Notes: generated by a model from the sequence alone, not told the origin. Counted from the first letter of the stretch, positions 32,226-42,660 are shown. The stretch is DNA of 64,000 bases from Kocuria sp. (GCF_030538595.1 NZ_JAUNTS010000001.1:110200-174199); one strand, 5' to 3'. Numbers and translations: made by a program.

Positions 32226-33275
32226 CCCATCCTTCATGACGTAGTCCTTACCCTCCATCCGCACCTTGCCCGCCGCCTTGGCCTCCGCCATGGACCCCGC
32301 AGCCATCAAGTCTGCAAAAGACACCACCTCAGCCTTGATGAATCCCCGCTCAAAGTCCGTGTGGATGACCCCGGCGGCCTGCGGCGCGGTGGCACCCTTG
32401 CGTACGGTCCACGCCCGGGATTCCTTGGGACCGGCCGTCAGGTAGGTCTGCAACCCCAAGGTGGAGAAGCCCACCCGAGCCAACTTGTCCAACCCAGATT
32501 CTTCCTGACCGGACATCTCCAGCATCTCCCGGGCCTCGTCCTCGGAGAGCTCCACCAGCTCGGACTCCAGCTTGGCATCCAAGAACACACACTCGGCAGG
32601 TGCTACCAGCGCAGCAAGTTCGGCTTGACGCTCAGCGGAACCCAGCACGCCGTCGTCGGCATTGAACACAAAAATGAATGGCTTGGCGGACAGCAGCGTG
32701 AGGTCACGCAACTGCTCCATGTCCAGGTCAGCGGCACGGGAGAACACCGTGTGCCCCTCCCCCAGAACCTCCAACGCGGCCTGGTAGGCAGCCAGCTTGG
32801 CGGGGTCGGCCTTCTTGATCTTGACCTGCTTCTCCAGGCGCGGAATCGCGTTTTCCAGGGTCTGCATGTCCGCCAGGATCAGCTCGGTGTTGATGGTTTC
32901 CATGTCGGAGGCCGGATTCACGGCGCCATCCACGTGAATCACGTCGGGGTCCTCAAACGCCCGAACCACCTGGGCAATGGCATCAGCTTCACGGATGTTG
33001 GCCAGGAACTGGTTGCCCAGCCCCTCGCCCTCGGAAGCACCCTTCACAATGCCCGCGATGTCCACAAAAGACACCGTGGCCGGAACTTCACGCTCGGAAC
33101 CGAACACGGATGCCAGCTGGCCCAGACGCTCGTCCGGCAGGTTCACCACGCCAACATTGGGCTCAATGGTGGCGAACGGGTAGTTCGCCGCCAGCACGGT
33201 ATTACGGGTCAATGCGTTGAACAGGGTTGACTTGCCCACGTTGGGCAGTCCCACGATTCCAATAGTTAAAGCCAC
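32178..33275 (-). CDS. ychF: YchF/Obg-family ATPase with a remodelled C-terminus
   Basis: 365 residues. P-loop GLPNVGKS (9-16), switch FVDIAGIVKGAS, the YchF N-specificity motif region near FVFNADDG (equivalent to NKxD/NvxE), coiled coil and C-terminal TGS domain ending EGKDYVMKDGDVVEFR. YchF binds ribosomes and hydrolyses ATP, acting in translation and stress control. Normal tails end VEFRFNV; here VEFR is followed by TGLTSGGKK. GTG start; an ORF extension upstream is not homologous. Confidence 0.95.
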   Translation of the reverse strand: MALTIGIVGLPNVGKSTLFNALTRNTVLAANYPFATIEPNVGVVNLPDERLGQLASVFGSEREVPATVSFVDIAGIVKGASEGEGLGNQFLANIREADAIAQVVRAFEDPDVIHVDGAVNPASDMETINTELILADMQTLENAIPRLEKQVKIKKADPAKLAAYQAALEVLGEGHTVFSRAADLDMEQLRDLTLLSAKPFIFVFNADDGVLGSAERQAELAALVAPAECVFLDAKLESELVELSEDEAREMLEMSGQEESGLDKLARVGFSTLGLQTYLTAGPKESRAWTVRKGATAPQAAGVIHTDFERGFIKAEVVSFADLMAAGSMAEAKAAGKVRMEGKDYVMKDGDVVEFRTGLTSGGKK

Positions 33276-33374
33276 GGAAGCCGAGTCTACCGGCCACGGA
33301 CCATGCCAAATGTCATGCCCAGAACGTGACACTCGCCAGATTCGCTGCAGCGCCACACCGGGCAGTCTTGGACC

Positions 33375-34346
33375 ATGAGCACTCCAACCACACCGCAGAC
33401 ACAGGCCACACGGCCCGCAACGCCACCCGCCATCCAGCTCACCGATCTCCACAAGACCTTCACCACCCGCGGGGGTAAAATCCAGGCCGTCAAAAGCCTG
33501 GATCTGCGCGTTGACTCCGGGGAGGTGGTGGCGTTCCTAGGACCCAACGGGGCAGGAAAAACCACCACCTTGGACATGATTCTGGGTTTCACCTCCCCCA
33601 CGTCGGGCTCCTGCCAGGTCTACGGCACCTCACCTCAGACCGCGGTCAAACAGGGAAGAATCTCAGCGGTCCTCCAGTCGGGGGCTTTGCTTGACGACCT
33701 TTCCGTGCGGGAGACAGTGGCAATGATCGCCTCCCAGCACGCTCACCACATGCCCGTGGATCAGGCCCTGGAGCGAGCGGGAGCCAACACCTTCGCCTCC
33801 CGCAAAGTCTCCAAATGCTCCGGTGGCGAACAGCAACGTCTCCGCTTTGCCCTGGCGCTGCTGTCCCAACCAGACCTGTTGATCCTGGACGAACCCACCG
33901 CCGGCATGGACGTCACCGCGCGCCGCGAGTTCTGGGCCACCATGCACGCGGAAGCCGAGCGCGGCCGCACCATCGTCTTTGCCACCCACTACTTGGAAGA
34001 GGCAGAGCAGTTCGCGGACCGCATCGTGGTGATCGCCGCGGGCAGCCTCCTGGCAGATGGCACCACGGAGGAAATTCGCGCGCTGGGTGGCCTGCGCACC
34101 GTCTCGGTCCTGTGGCACGACGACGCCGACCCCTCCGCCGTCGTCGCCCAAGTCCCCGGCATTGAGAAATGGCACCGCGATCACCAGCGTGTGGTGTTTT
34201 CCGGCGCGGATACGGACGCCATCGCCCGCCACCTACTGACGCACACCAACTGCACCGACCTTCTGGTGACCCAGGTACCTCTGGAAGAAGCCTTTGTGGA
34301 CCTGACCCAAAACTCCGCGACTCACAGCACGCCCGGGAAGGACTGA
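33375..34346 (+). CDS. ABC transporter ATP-binding protein
   Basis: 323 residues. Walker A GPNGAGKTT (56-64), signature CSGGEQQRL, Walker [14 protein letters not shown]-loop ATHYLEEAEQF, plus a ~100-residue C-terminal extension typical of DrrA/CcmA-type drug exporters. First gene of a four-gene operon with permease, histidine kinase and response regulator, so probably a two-component-controlled exporter. It is divergent from ychF across 99 bp. Confidence 0.93.
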   Translation: MSTPTTPQTQATRPATPPAIQLTDLHKTFTTRGGKIQAVKSLDLRVDSGEVVAFLGPNGAGKTTTLDMILGFTSPTSGSCQVYGTSPQTAVKQGRISAVLQSGALLDDLSVRETVAMIASQHAHHMPVDQALERAGANTFASRKVSKCSGGEQQRLRFALALLSQPDLLILDEPTAGMDVTARREFWATMHAEAERGRTIVFATHYLEEAEQFADRIVVIAAGSLLADGTTEEIRALGGLRTVSVLWHDDADPSAVVAQVPGIEKWHRDHQRVVFSGADTDAIARHLLTHTNCTDLLVTQVPLEEAFVDLTQNSATHSTPGKD

Positions 34347-34352
34347 GCTGCC

Positions 34353-35195
34353 ATGACCACCACAGCCAATTCGCCACGTCAATCCGCCGGAGCAACATCG
34401 GGACCATCACCCCGGCCCAATTGTGTGAGCACCACCCTTCGCTATGCCGCCTACGACTGGCGCCGCCAGATCCGCATGGTGGAATCCCTGATCTTTGTGG
34501 TGGTGCTGCCCACGGTCCTGTTCTGGATTTTCGGCCTCAACGCCGACTACGCCACGTATCCGGCGGGCAACGGAAACGTCTCCGGGGCCACCGCCACTGG
34601 TATGGCGCTCTACGGTGCGGTGATCGCCACGACCAGCATTGCGGGATCGGCCGCTGTGGAACGCTCAAAAGGGTGGGGTCGCCTGTTGGCACTGACCCCC
34701 ATGCGGCAGTGGCAGTACATTGTGGCCAAAGTGCTGGTGGCCTGCGCAATCGCCGCCATGCCCGTGGCATTGGTCTTCACCATTGCTGCCTTGACCAACG
34801 GAGAACTGGGCTCCACAGCCAATTGGTGGGCCACGGGCGCCATCATCGTGGTCGGCTCAGCAATGTTTGCCCTTTACGGATTGATGTTCGGTTTGATCTT
34901 CAGAACGGAGGGCGCTGTGGCTGCAGCAAGCGGACTGTTGGTGGTGTTGGCCTTTTTTGGAAACCTGTTCATGCCGCTGTCCGGAACCATGCTGGAAATA
35001 GCCAAGTACACACCACTTTACGGTCTGCGAGGACTGGCCTCCTGGCCCCAGATGGAAGGCGCACTCAACAGCACGGATGGAACTGCGCTGACACCTGACT
35101 CCATGGGCCTGCTGATCGCTAATGTGGTGGTGTGGACCGTAATCTTCGCCATCATTGCACTGCTGGCAGCCCGTCGGGGAACGCAACGGAAATGA
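34353..35195 (+). CDS. ABC-2 type permease
   Basis: 280 residues with about six transmembrane helices (ESLIFVVVLPTVLFWIFGL, ATGMALYGAVIATTSIAG, IVAKVLVACAIAAMPVALVF, AIIVVGSAMFALYGLMFGL, LLVVLAFFGNLFMPLSG, LIANVVVWTVIFAIIALLA), the ABC-2 fold. Six bp after the ATPase. Its stop overlaps the kinase ATG (ATGA). Confidence 0.9.
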   Translation: MTTTANSPRQSAGATSGPSPRPNCVSTTLRYAAYDWRRQIRMVESLIFVVVLPTVLFWIFGLNADYATYPAGNGNVSGATATGMALYGAVIATTSIAGSAAVERSKGWGRLLALTPMRQWQYIVAKVLVACAIAAMPVALVFTIAALTNGELGSTANWWATGAIIVVGSAMFALYGLMFGLIFRTEGAVAAASGLLVVLAFFGNLFMPLSGTMLEIAKYTPLYGLRGLASWPQMEGALNSTDGTALTPDSMGLLIANVVVWTVIFAIIALLAARRGTQRK

Positions 35196-36316
35196 ACACT
35201 CCCGTCGCACAAGAAACCGTCCCGGACCGATACGGCCGCTCCATTGGAAATGCCCTAGGTGGCGTGGGCTACCCCTCCATTTGGCTGCTCTTCCTGACAT
35301 TCCCCGTAGTAGCGGTGTTTCAGTCGGAGGCCGGTGCTGGTCCCCGGGCACTCGGTGCCGCAGCAATCCTGCTCTTTGCAGTGGTCTACGTTGCCTCCTG
35401 GTGGTGGACCACTCCTTTCCCCGCATTGGGCAACACCGTTAACACGCTGCTGTGGTTTGCCGCGCTGTCATTGCTGATGGTGGCCATGATTCCCGCCATT
35501 GGTGCCGGTGCCATGTCCCCCGGGCCCTTCCTGATCGCCACCTTGGCTTTCAAACTGTCGCCGCGAACATCCATTCCCTTGATTGTGGTGCTGGCCACCA
35601 CCTTTGTGATCATTGCCGTCCGGGCGGGTGCTCCATTCACCTACTGGGTGCCGTCCATGATGATCTTCTCCGCTTTTCTGATGCTGAGTATTTCCACATT
35701 GATTTACCGCGAAGAACGCGCTCAAGCCATGGCCCATGACCTTGACTTGGCACGACAACGCGAATCCATTGGCAGAGATGTTCACGATCTCCTGGGCCAC
35801 TCTCTGACCGTGATCACCGTCAAGACCGAATTGGCTCGCAAACTCCTGGATCGGGACCCCCAGCGGGCCGCCGTGGAACTGGACGAGGTCCTGGCATTGT
35901 CCCGCGAAGCCCTGGGCGAAGTCCGTGCCACGGTTGGGCAGTTGCGGAGCCCGGAATGGTCCGCGCAATTGGCCTCTGCACGGACCGCATTGCGTGCGGC
36001 ACGGATAGAGGCCACATTGCCCGGTACGGCCGTTGACATCCCGGAGCATCACAAGCCGCTACTGGCCTGGTGCCTGCGGGAGGCTGTCACCAACGTGATC
36101 CGCCATTCTCAAGCCACTCAGTGCACGGTGGAGGCTGGGCCGGGCCACCTGCGGGTGGACGACGACGGCGTTGGCGCACCTTCCGCCTCCGCCTTTGGCA
36201 ACGGGCTGCGCGGCATGTCAGAACGGGTACAGGAAGCTGGCGGTAATCTGTCCGTGCGCCCCGTCGATCCGGGGCAGCAACGCCCTGGAACTCGACTGGA
36301 GATACTGCTTCCGTGA
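35192..36316 (+). CDS. Sensor histidine kinase (DesK/NarL-type partner)
   Basis: 374 residues. Five or six N-terminal transmembrane helices act as sensor; HisKA_3 dimerisation domain SIGRDVHDLLGHSLTVITVKTELA has phosphoacceptor His198; the short HATPase_c has VTNVIRHSQATQC, VDDDGVGAPS and GNGLRGMSERV. Probably senses membrane stress or the exporter's substrate and phosphorylates the next gene's product. GTGA overlap with that gene. Confidence 0.92.
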   Translation: MNTPVAQETVPDRYGRSIGNALGGVGYPSIWLLFLTFPVVAVFQSEAGAGPRALGAAAILLFAVVYVASWWWTTPFPALGNTVNTLLWFAALSLLMVAMIPAIGAGAMSPGPFLIATLAFKLSPRTSIPLIVVLATTFVIIAVRAGAPFTYWVPSMMIFSAFLMLSISTLIYREERAQAMAHDLDLARQRESIGRDVHDLLGHSLTVITVKTELARKLLDRDPQRAAVELDEVLALSREALGEVRATVGQLRSPEWSAQLASARTALRAARIEATLPGTAVDIPEHHKPLLAWCLREAVTNVIRHSQATQCTVEAGPGHLRVDDDGVGAPSASAFGNGLRGMSERVQEAGGNLSVRPVDPGQQRPGTRLEILLP

Positions 36317-36927
36317 CCACATCCATCCGGCTGTTGCTGGCCGATGACCAAGCCCTGGTGCGTGGTGCTCTGGCTGCCCTTCTGTCCTTGGAAGATGACC
36401 TGGAAGTGGTGGCCCAGACGGGGACGGGTAGCGACGTCGTTGAGATGGTCCGTGCACATCAGGTGGACGTGGCGCTCTTGGACATTGAAATGCCTGGCCG
36501 CGACGGAATAGACACCGCCCGTGCCATTCGTGACGCGGGGGTGCCTTGCAGGAGTTTGGTGGTGACCACCTTTGGTCGCCCCGGGTATTTGCGCCGCGCG
36601 CTGGAGGCAGGTGCCAGCGGGTTCGTGGTCAAGGACACCCCAGCGGATGAACTGGCTGCGGCCGTCCGGTCAGTCCACGCGGGACAGCGCATGATTGACC
36701 CGTCGCTGGCGGAGGAATCGCTGGTTTCGGGAAACAACCCGCTCACGGTCCGCGAGCAAGATGTCTTGCGAGCAGCCTTGAGCGGGCGGTCCATCAAGGA
36801 GTTGGCGGCACAGTTGTGTTTGTCCCCGGGTACGGTGCGCAATCACTTGTCTTCAGCGATTGGCAAGACCCAGACCACCAATCGCGCTGAAGCCGCTCAG
36901 AAGGCACAGCGCAACGGCTGGCTGTAA
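36313..36927 (+). CDS. LuxR/NarL-family response regulator
   Basis: 204 residues. Receiver domain with phospho-acceptor Asp57 (VALLDIEMPG) and DD pair LLADDQALVRG; LuxR helix-turn-helix LTVREQDVLRAALSGRSIKELAAQLCLSPGTVRNHLSSAIGKT. It should activate the upstream ABC operon. GTG start overlapping the kinase stop. Confidence 0.93.
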   Translation: MTTSIRLLLADDQALVRGALAALLSLEDDLEVVAQTGTGSDVVEMVRAHQVDVALLDIEMPGRDGIDTARAIRDAGVPCRSLVVTTFGRPGYLRRALEAGASGFVVKDTPADELAAAVRSVHAGQRMIDPSLAEESLVSGNNPLTVREQDVLRAALSGRSIKELAAQLCLSPGTVRNHLSSAIGKTQTTNRAEAAQKAQRNGWL

Positions 36928-37000
36928 CTCTTGGAGCTTGTCAGACAAACTTCAACGCTTGATTCCTTGTGTTGTCTGAGGTGCCTGGCACGCTGTGGGC

Positions 37001-38305
37001 ATGGAAACTTCAACCGTCACCGTGCTGGTCCTGCCGCTGATCTTGTTGGCGGTGGGGCTCGTGGCCGGCATGGCCGTGGGATGGGGATTGGGTACTCGGC
37101 GCACCACAGCTCGGTGGGAAGATGAGCAGAACACAGCACAACGCCAGGTGGAAGCACTGTGGAGTGAAAACACTCGTCTGACTCAGGAGCGCGCCACCGC
37201 GGTGGAAGCATCACGGTTGCAATCAGCCCGCGTCCAGGAGTATCAGGACCGCGCAGATCAGGACCACGATCTGCTGCGTGCCTTGGCCCCTTTAACGGAA
37301 CGGATGCGTCAGATGCAGGACCACGTTCAACGTCTGGAGCGGGACCGCGCAGAACAGTTCGGGGATGTGTCCCAGGCTTTGCGGGAGGCACGGGCAACAG
37401 ACGTGGAGCTGCGGCGGGTGACGGGCGCACTGGAAGGTTCGTTGAGGTCCAACTCGGCGCGTGGCACCTGGGGAGAGATGCAACTGCGGCGCGTGGTGGA
37501 AGCCGCCGGAATGCTGGCGCACGTGGACTTCACGGAGCAGGTCCATCTCACCACCGATCAGGGTGCACAGCGCCCTGACATGGTGGTTCATCTACCGGGG
37601 CAACAGCGCATGGTGCTGGATGCCAAAGCGCCTCTGGCTGCGTATTTACGCGCTCAGGAGTCTGGTGTGGCCGGCACCGGGTCCAACAGTTCGGGCACTA
37701 GGAGCGCCGGGTCGGTTGCAGGTGATGGGGACAGCGCCACCCATCTGGCCGCCCATGCCAAGGCCGTGCGAGCTCACGTGGATGAACTGGGTAAGAAGAA
37801 GTACTGGGAGGCTCTGGGCCACTCCCCTGACCTGGTGTTGTGCTTCATTCCGGTGGAATCAGCTTTGGCAGCCGCTCTGGAGGCCGACCCCAGTCTCCTG
37901 GACCATGCGGCCACACGCAATGTGGCTCTGGTTTCTCCGGTGTCTCTCTTGGCCTCGTTGAAAGCGGTGGCCTTCTCCTGGCGGCAGGAGTCTCTGGCGC
38001 GGGAGGCCACCGAGCTGTTGCGACTTTCCCGGGAGCTCTATGACCGTCTGGGCACCATGGGAGGTCACCTGAGCAAGATGGGCGGCTCTCTGCGGCGCAG
38101 CGTGGAACAGTACAACGAACTGGTCGGTTCCTTGGAACGGCGTGTGCTCCCCACCGCACGCAAACTGAATGACCTTGATCCAACCGCCGCTCCGGATCAA
38201 CGTCTGGACACGGTATCCGTGGAGGCCCAACTAAAAGTCATCACGGCACAGGAGTTCTTGGACACCTCAGTGTCAGTAGAGGCCCCAGATCATGCTGACC
38301 GGTGA
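37001..38305 (+). CDS. rmuC: DNA recombination protein RmuC
   Basis: About 434 residues. One N-terminal transmembrane helix, a coiled coil (~30-115), then the RmuC nuclease-like domain: LRSNSARGTWGEMQLRRVVEAAGML, RPDMVVHLPGQQRMVLDAKAPLAAYL, LGKKKYWEALGHSPDLVLCFIPVESALAAAL. It limits recombination at inverted repeats. Start is the ATG at 37001 or a GTG two codons before; neither has a strong ribosome site. Confidence 0.92.
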   Translation: METSTVTVLVLPLILLAVGLVAGMAVGWGLGTRRTTARWEDEQNTAQRQVEALWSENTRLTQERATAVEASRLQSARVQEYQDRADQDHDLLRALAPLTERMRQMQDHVQRLERDRAEQFGDVSQALREARATDVELRRVTGALEGSLRSNSARGTWGEMQLRRVVEAAGMLAHVDFTEQVHLTTDQGAQRPDMVVHLPGQQRMVLDAKAPLAAYLRAQESGVAGTGSNSSGTRSAGSVAGDGDSATHLAAHAKAVRAHVDELGKKKYWEALGHSPDLVLCFIPVESALAAALEADPSLLDHAATRNVALVSPVSLLASLKAVAFSWRQESLAREATELLRLSRELYDRLGTMGGHLSKMGGSLRRSVEQYNELVGSLERRVLPTARKLNDLDPTAAPDQRLDTVSVEAQLKVITAQEFLDTSVSVEAPDHADR

Positions 38306-38390
38306 ACACAACCGGTGCAGCGCTCAGACACCAATAGTGCGCCAGGCAGCCGGCAGGAGATCACCTGAAATCCCCTGAATGGTTCCGGGA

Positions 38391-39473
38391 TCAGCGGTTG
38401 GGCCTGGTGCCGCGCCCGCCCAGGTTGCGGTCGGCGTCGCCGTCTGCCGTGAGACGTGCTCGCAGTTCTTTGGGCAGGGAAAACAGGATGTCTTCCTCAG
38501 CTGTGACCACTTCTTCGATCTGGCCGTACCCGTAGTCCGCCAGCAAGGCCAGAACATCCTGAACCAGAATCTCCGGTACGGACGCGCCGGAGGTCACCCC
38601 CACGGTGGACACCCCTTCAAACCAGGCTTCATCCACCTGGTTGGCGTTGTCCACGCGCTCAGAGTGGGCGGCACCGTACTCGGCGGCCACTTCTTTGAGC
38701 CGAACCGAGTTGGACGAGTTGGACGACCCCACAACAATCACCAGATCGGCTTGCGGGGCAATCTCCTTGATGGCGCCTTGCCGGTTGGATGTGGCGTAGC
38801 AAATGTCATCGGAGGGGGGATCCTGCAAGTTGGGGAAGCGCTTGCGCAATCGGGTCACCGTTTCCAGGGCCTCATCCACGCTCAGTGTGGTTTGGGAAAG
38901 CCACACCAGATTGTCCGGATCATCCACCTCAATGGTGTCAGCCTCTTCCGGGCTGTTGACAATGATGGTCTGATCGGGCGCTTCACCGTACGTGCCCTCA
39001 ACCTCTTCATGCCCCACGTGACCGATCAGCAGAATCTGCTGACCCCGCTTGGCAAACCGCACGGCCTCGCGGTGCACCTTGGTGACCAGCGGACAGGTGG
39101 CATCAATGGTTTCCAGATTTCGCTCGGCAGCCGAGCGAACCACTGCCGGGGACACCCCGTGGGCGGAGAACACCAGGAGTGAACCCTCCGGGACTTCCTC
39201 CACTTCCTCCACAAAGATGGCACCTTGCCCTTCCAAGGTCTCCACCACGTGCTTGTTGTGCACAATCTGCTTGCGCACGTACACGGGAGCACCGTAATGA
39301 TCCAACGCCTTTTCCACTGCGATCACCGCGCGGTCAACTCCCGCGCAATAACCACGCGGGGAGGCCAACAGGACCTTTTTGGGTCCGTCAACGGGTGCGG
39401 CAGCTGCAACTTCCTCGGGCGTACGGCGGATGCGCGGGACGGTAGGCATGGCAAGAGCGACGGGCGTGGACAT
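38391..39473 (-). CDS. ispH: 4-hydroxy-3-methylbut-2-enyl diphosphate reductase
   Basis: About 360 residues. The three Fe-S cysteines are in [23 protein letters not shown] and [26 protein letters not shown] is the substrate loop. Last step of the MEP pathway, making IPP and DMAPP. Start uncertain among clustered ATGs (39482 or 39473); the ~40 upstream residues of the open frame are unlikely to be real. Converges with rmuC. Confidence 0.95.
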   Translation of the reverse strand: MSTPVALAMPTVPRIRRTPEEVAAAAPVDGPKKVLLASPRGYCAGVDRAVIAVEKALDHYGAPVYVRKQIVHNKHVVETLEGQGAIFVEEVEEVPEGSLLVFSAHGVSPAVVRSAAERNLETIDATCPLVTKVHREAVRFAKRGQQILLIGHVGHEEVEGTYGEAPDQTIIVNSPEEADTIEVDDPDNLVWLSQTTLSVDEALETVTRLRKRFPNLQDPPSDDICYATSNRQGAIKEIAPQADLVIVVGSSNSSNSVRLKEVAAEYGAAHSERVDNANQVDEAWFEGVSTVGVTSGASVPEILVQDVLALLADYGYGQIEEVVTAEEDILFSLPKELRARLTADGDADRNLGGRGTRPNR

Positions 39474-39621
39474 GTCCACCATCGTACGGGGTGGCGTCTC
39501 AGAAGAAACCTGCCCCGGGTCAGTCGTGATGAGGATCGCACAAGGCTTCAGCCCGTCATCGGCTGGGCGCCCGGGATCGGCCGGGTTCACTCAGCCGGCC
39601 TCAGCACACGGTGAGGGAGAG

Positions 39622-40743
39622 TCAGACCTCGACCACGCGACGTCGTCGTTGGGCATCCGTGGCGCCATGGGCCGCTTCCCAACCATCGCGCGAACCGGAG
39701 CGCCAGAGCACGCGCGTGGCCGCCAACAGCAAACCGATCACGGCCACCACCACACCACCCCACAGCCAAGGGTTCAAGGTGGCATCCATGCCGGCCAGCA
39801 AAATCTGGAAGACCCGATCCACCACGCTGCGGCCCACATCCTGCAGATCAGGAGAGGCCAGCACATCCGCGGTCAGGGCATCAGCGGCCCGGTTTGCCAC
39901 GACGACGGCGATCACCGCCCCCGCACCAGCACCCACCAGAGTCCATTCGCGGTGTCGAGCCATCAGCACCGCAATGAGCAGTCCGGCCACGCCACTCCAC
40001 GTGAACAGCGGTGCCTTGACCGCCAGATCGGCAAGGGCGTCAAATGCAGGCCCCGTGGCCGAGTCACGAACCACCAGGATGCCGTCCGGGCCACCCAAGG
40101 CTTCTTGTTCGCCCAGGTCCAAGTTGAGCCGAATCCCGATCAAACTCTGGAGGCGGTCTTCAATGTGAGCGCCAATCGAATCCACCACCGGCCCCACGTA
40201 GAGCTCCAGGTCCTCCGGAGCGCCGTCGCCCGAAGTCTCCGGAGTGCTCCCGGCGGACTCGATGTTGAGTTCGTGGGTGGTCAGCAGCATGCTGTTCCAG
40301 TCATCCACGTACTGATCAGACTCCACGTACTCCCGGATATAATCCGAAATCCGCCGATCCGCCATGTCCTTGACGGTTCCACTGAACGGGATCGCCCCCA
40401 GATCTTGCTGCTGAATGGCTTGCGATGCCTGGGTCACCGCGGTGTCCACCAGTTCGTCTTGCAACGCCTGATCCTGGACCAGCTCTTCAGAAATCCGGGC
40501 AAAACCATCACGTTCCACCACGGAATTTTGCAACCACTGCAAAGTCACACCAGTGACCACTGCGGCAGCACCCACCAGCGCCAGCACGCAGGCCATCACA
40601 GTGCGCAATCGGCCGATCCACCCGCCAGAGAGCCGCGGGTGCGGGTTGCGGTTGAAGCCAAGCAATAGTGCCTCCGGGCTGCGATGACGCGGCATCAGCT
40701 GAGTGTCTTGCGGGGCCAGTCGTGTGACCTCCCTGCCTACCAT
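39622..40743 (-). CDS. Membrane protein with large extracytoplasmic domain
   Basis: About 373 residues. A first transmembrane helix (LRTVMACVLALVGAAAVVTGV) is followed by a ~200-residue helical exterior domain (FARISEELVQDQALQDELVDTAV, VESDQYVDDWNSMLLTTHEL) and three C-terminal helices. The layout resembles small actinobacterial integral membrane proteins of unknown role. Start choice uncertain (ATG 40743 or 40695). Divergent from xseA. Confidence 0.75.
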   Translation of the reverse strand: MVGREVTRLAPQDTQLMPRHRSPEALLLGFNRNPHPRLSGGWIGRLRTVMACVLALVGAAAVVTGVTLQWLQNSVVERDGFARISEELVQDQALQDELVDTAVTQASQAIQQQDLGAIPFSGTVKDMADRRISDYIREYVESDQYVDDWNSMLLTTHELNIESAGSTPETSGDGAPEDLELYVGPVVDSIGAHIEDRLQSLIGIRLNLDLGEQEALGGPDGILVVRDSATGPAFDALADLAVKAPLFTWSGVAGLLIAVLMARHREWTLVGAGAGAVIAVVVANRAADALTADVLASPDLQDVGRSVVDRVFQILLAGMDATLNPWLWGGVVVAVIGLLLAATRVLWRSGSRDGWEAAHGATDAQRRRRVVEV

Positions 40744-40921
40744 CCACCCTACGCGGCCCCAGCTACACCGGCCCCACGGTTGGAGGCCACGCTCAAACTG
40801 TCTCCAGGCGCCCTCCACCGGCAGCCGTGCAGCTTCCTGAGCACGCGGGTTCGCACAGTTTCTGAGATTTTTGGGTCGGGCCACCGCTGTGCTGTCTGCT
40901 TCAGGTGATAGTCATGTGCTT

Positions 40922-42208
40922 ATGAGTTCTGACGACGCCGATCAGCCCACCGTAGAGCGCATGCTGCCACCGCGTGCGGGCCTGACCACGCCGGAAAACC
41001 CATGGCCACTGCGCCTGCTCTCCGAAAACCTCCATGCCTACATTGCACGGTGTGATCCCACCTGGGTTGAGGGACAGGTGGTGGAGCTCAATCAGCGTGC
41101 CCGAGTCACTTACCTGACCTTGCGGGACGTGGAGGAGGAAGTCTCCGTGCCAGTGACCCTGTTCGCTCGCGAGATGGCCCAGATGGAGACTCCACTGGAA
41201 CGCGGAATGCGCGTGATTGCGCAGGTCAAACCCGATTTCTGGACCAAGACCGGCCGCTTGTCCATGATCGGCCAAGGAGTCAGACCGGTGGGGCTGGGCG
41301 ATCTGCTGGTGCGCATTGAAAAGCTGCGCCGAGCGTTGGCTGATGAAGGTCTGTTTGACGCTGACCGCAAGAAGCCCTTACCCCCGTTGCCACACCGGGT
41401 GGGATTGATCACCGGACGCAATTCCGATGCGGAAAAGGACGTGGTGCGCAATGCAAAACTGCGGTGGCCGGCCGTGGAGTTTGAAATCCGCAACGTGGCC
41501 GTACAGGGCACCAGCGCTGTACGCGCCGTGATGGGCGCCTTGGAAGAACTCGATGCTCTCCCTGAGATAGATGTCATCATCATTGCCCGCGGCGGCGGTG
41601 CCTTTGAGGACTTGTTGCCCTTCAGCGATGAATCTCTGATTCGCGCCGTTGCGCAGGCCCAGACTCCCGTGGTCTCGGCGATCGGCCACGAAAATGACCA
41701 ACCGCTGCTGGATCATGTGGCCGACCTCCGTGCCTCCACACCCACGGATGCCGGAAAGCGCGTGGTCCCGGACTTGACTGAAGAGAAGGCCAATGTGGCC
41801 CGAGCCCGAGTGGTACTGGATCGCGCCATCATGCAGTTCCTGGACCGGGAACAGGACGCGCTGGAGGCCCTGCGGTCTCGCCCCGTTCTGGATCAGCCCG
41901 AAGGCATGATTCTGGTGCGGGAAGAAGACCTGGACCGGCTCCGTGAGCGTTCCCTGCGCACCGTTACGCATCGCACGGAACGTGAACAAGAAACCATCCG
42001 GCAGATGAAACACCGCGTTCGAGCCCTTTCACCGCAAGAGACTCTGTCCCGCGGCTATGCGGTGGTCATGACCCAGGACGGCGGCGTGGTGCGGCAGGCT
42101 GACCAGGTTGAGGCCCACGACTCCCTCAAAATCCGCTTGGCGCACGGGGAGCTGGCTGCCACCGTCACGGGCACTTCCAGCCGTCAGCCCGGTGAGCACT
42201 CGGATTGA
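40922..42208 (+). CDS. xseA: Exodeoxyribonuclease VII large subunit
   Basis: About 428 residues. N-terminal OB fold (WVEGQVVELNQRARVTYLTLRDVEEEVSVPVTLF), catalytic domain with VGLITGRNSDAEKDV, VIIIARGGGAFEDLLPFSDESLIRAV, SAIGHENDQPLLDHVADLRASTPTDAG, and a C-terminal SLSRGYAVV-type segment (ETLSRGYAVVMTQ). Degrades single-stranded DNA with XseB. Start is the ATG at 40922 or GTG at 40916, which is nearer the AGGTGA site. Confidence 0.94.
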   Translation: MSSDDADQPTVERMLPPRAGLTTPENPWPLRLLSENLHAYIARCDPTWVEGQVVELNQRARVTYLTLRDVEEEVSVPVTLFAREMAQMETPLERGMRVIAQVKPDFWTKTGRLSMIGQGVRPVGLGDLLVRIEKLRRALADEGLFDADRKKPLPPLPHRVGLITGRNSDAEKDVVRNAKLRWPAVEFEIRNVAVQGTSAVRAVMGALEELDALPEIDVIIIARGGGAFEDLLPFSDESLIRAVAQAQTPVVSAIGHENDQPLLDHVADLRASTPTDAGKRVVPDLTEEKANVARARVVLDRAIMQFLDREQDALEALRSRPVLDQPEGMILVREEDLDRLRERSLRTVTHRTEREQETIRQMKHRVRALSPQETLSRGYAVVMTQDGGVVRQADQVEAHDSLKIRLAHGELAATVTGTSSRQPGEHSD

Positions 42209-42348
42209 CGTGGCCTGCCAGGAGCAGTTCCTCTTCATACCCGAACCAGACCCACCCATAGCCCATAGACCTGAGCTAGACCCGCCCATAGACCTGAACC
42301 ACACCACACACCAGACCCGAGCTAGATCAGACCCAAGGAGTACACCTC

Positions 42349-42615
42349 ATGGCCCAGAAGAAGGCCCCCACCAACCCATCCACCGGTCCGGATCTCTCCG
42401 ACATTGCGGAGATGGGCTATGAACAAGCCCGGGAGGAACTGGTCCGCACCGTGGCACAGTTAGAAGCCGGGGGCACCGCATTGGAAGAGTCTTTGGCCCT
42501 GTGGGAACGCGGGGAGGCACTGGCCAATCGCTGCGAACAGTGGTTGGACGGAGCCCGCGAGCGCCTTGAAGCAGCCCGCGACCGCCGTGAGGAGGCCGTA
42601 GCAGATCAGGACTGA
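42349..42615 (+). CDS. xseB: Exodeoxyribonuclease VII small subunit
   Basis: 88 residues with the XseB pattern [44 protein letters not shown]. Forms the stalk of exonuclease VII with XseA. Strong AAGGAG before the ATG. The 140-bp gap from xseA contains short degenerate repeats of CCCATAGACCTGA, not a gene. Confidence 0.95.
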   Translation: MAQKKAPTNPSTGPDLSDIAEMGYEQAREELVRTVAQLEAGGTALEESLALWERGEALANRCEQWLDGARERLEAARDRREEAVADQD

Positions 42616-42660
42616 GAATTGGTCAGGGCCGAATTGATCAAGGCCGAATTGGTCAGGGCC
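42616..42660. repeat. Three tandem 15-bp repeats after xseB
   Basis: GAATTGGTCAGGGCC, GAATTGATCAAGGCC, GAATTGGTCAGGGCC in tandem, starting one base after the xseB stop and running eight bases into the convergent TetR gene's 3' end. Possible slippage-prone tract. Confidence 0.85.

Noticed and set aside
39379-40668. 429-codon plus-strand ORF opposite ispH and the membrane protein
   Set aside because: His/Arg/Gln-rich shadow; the minus strand has the Fe-S cysteines and membrane helices.
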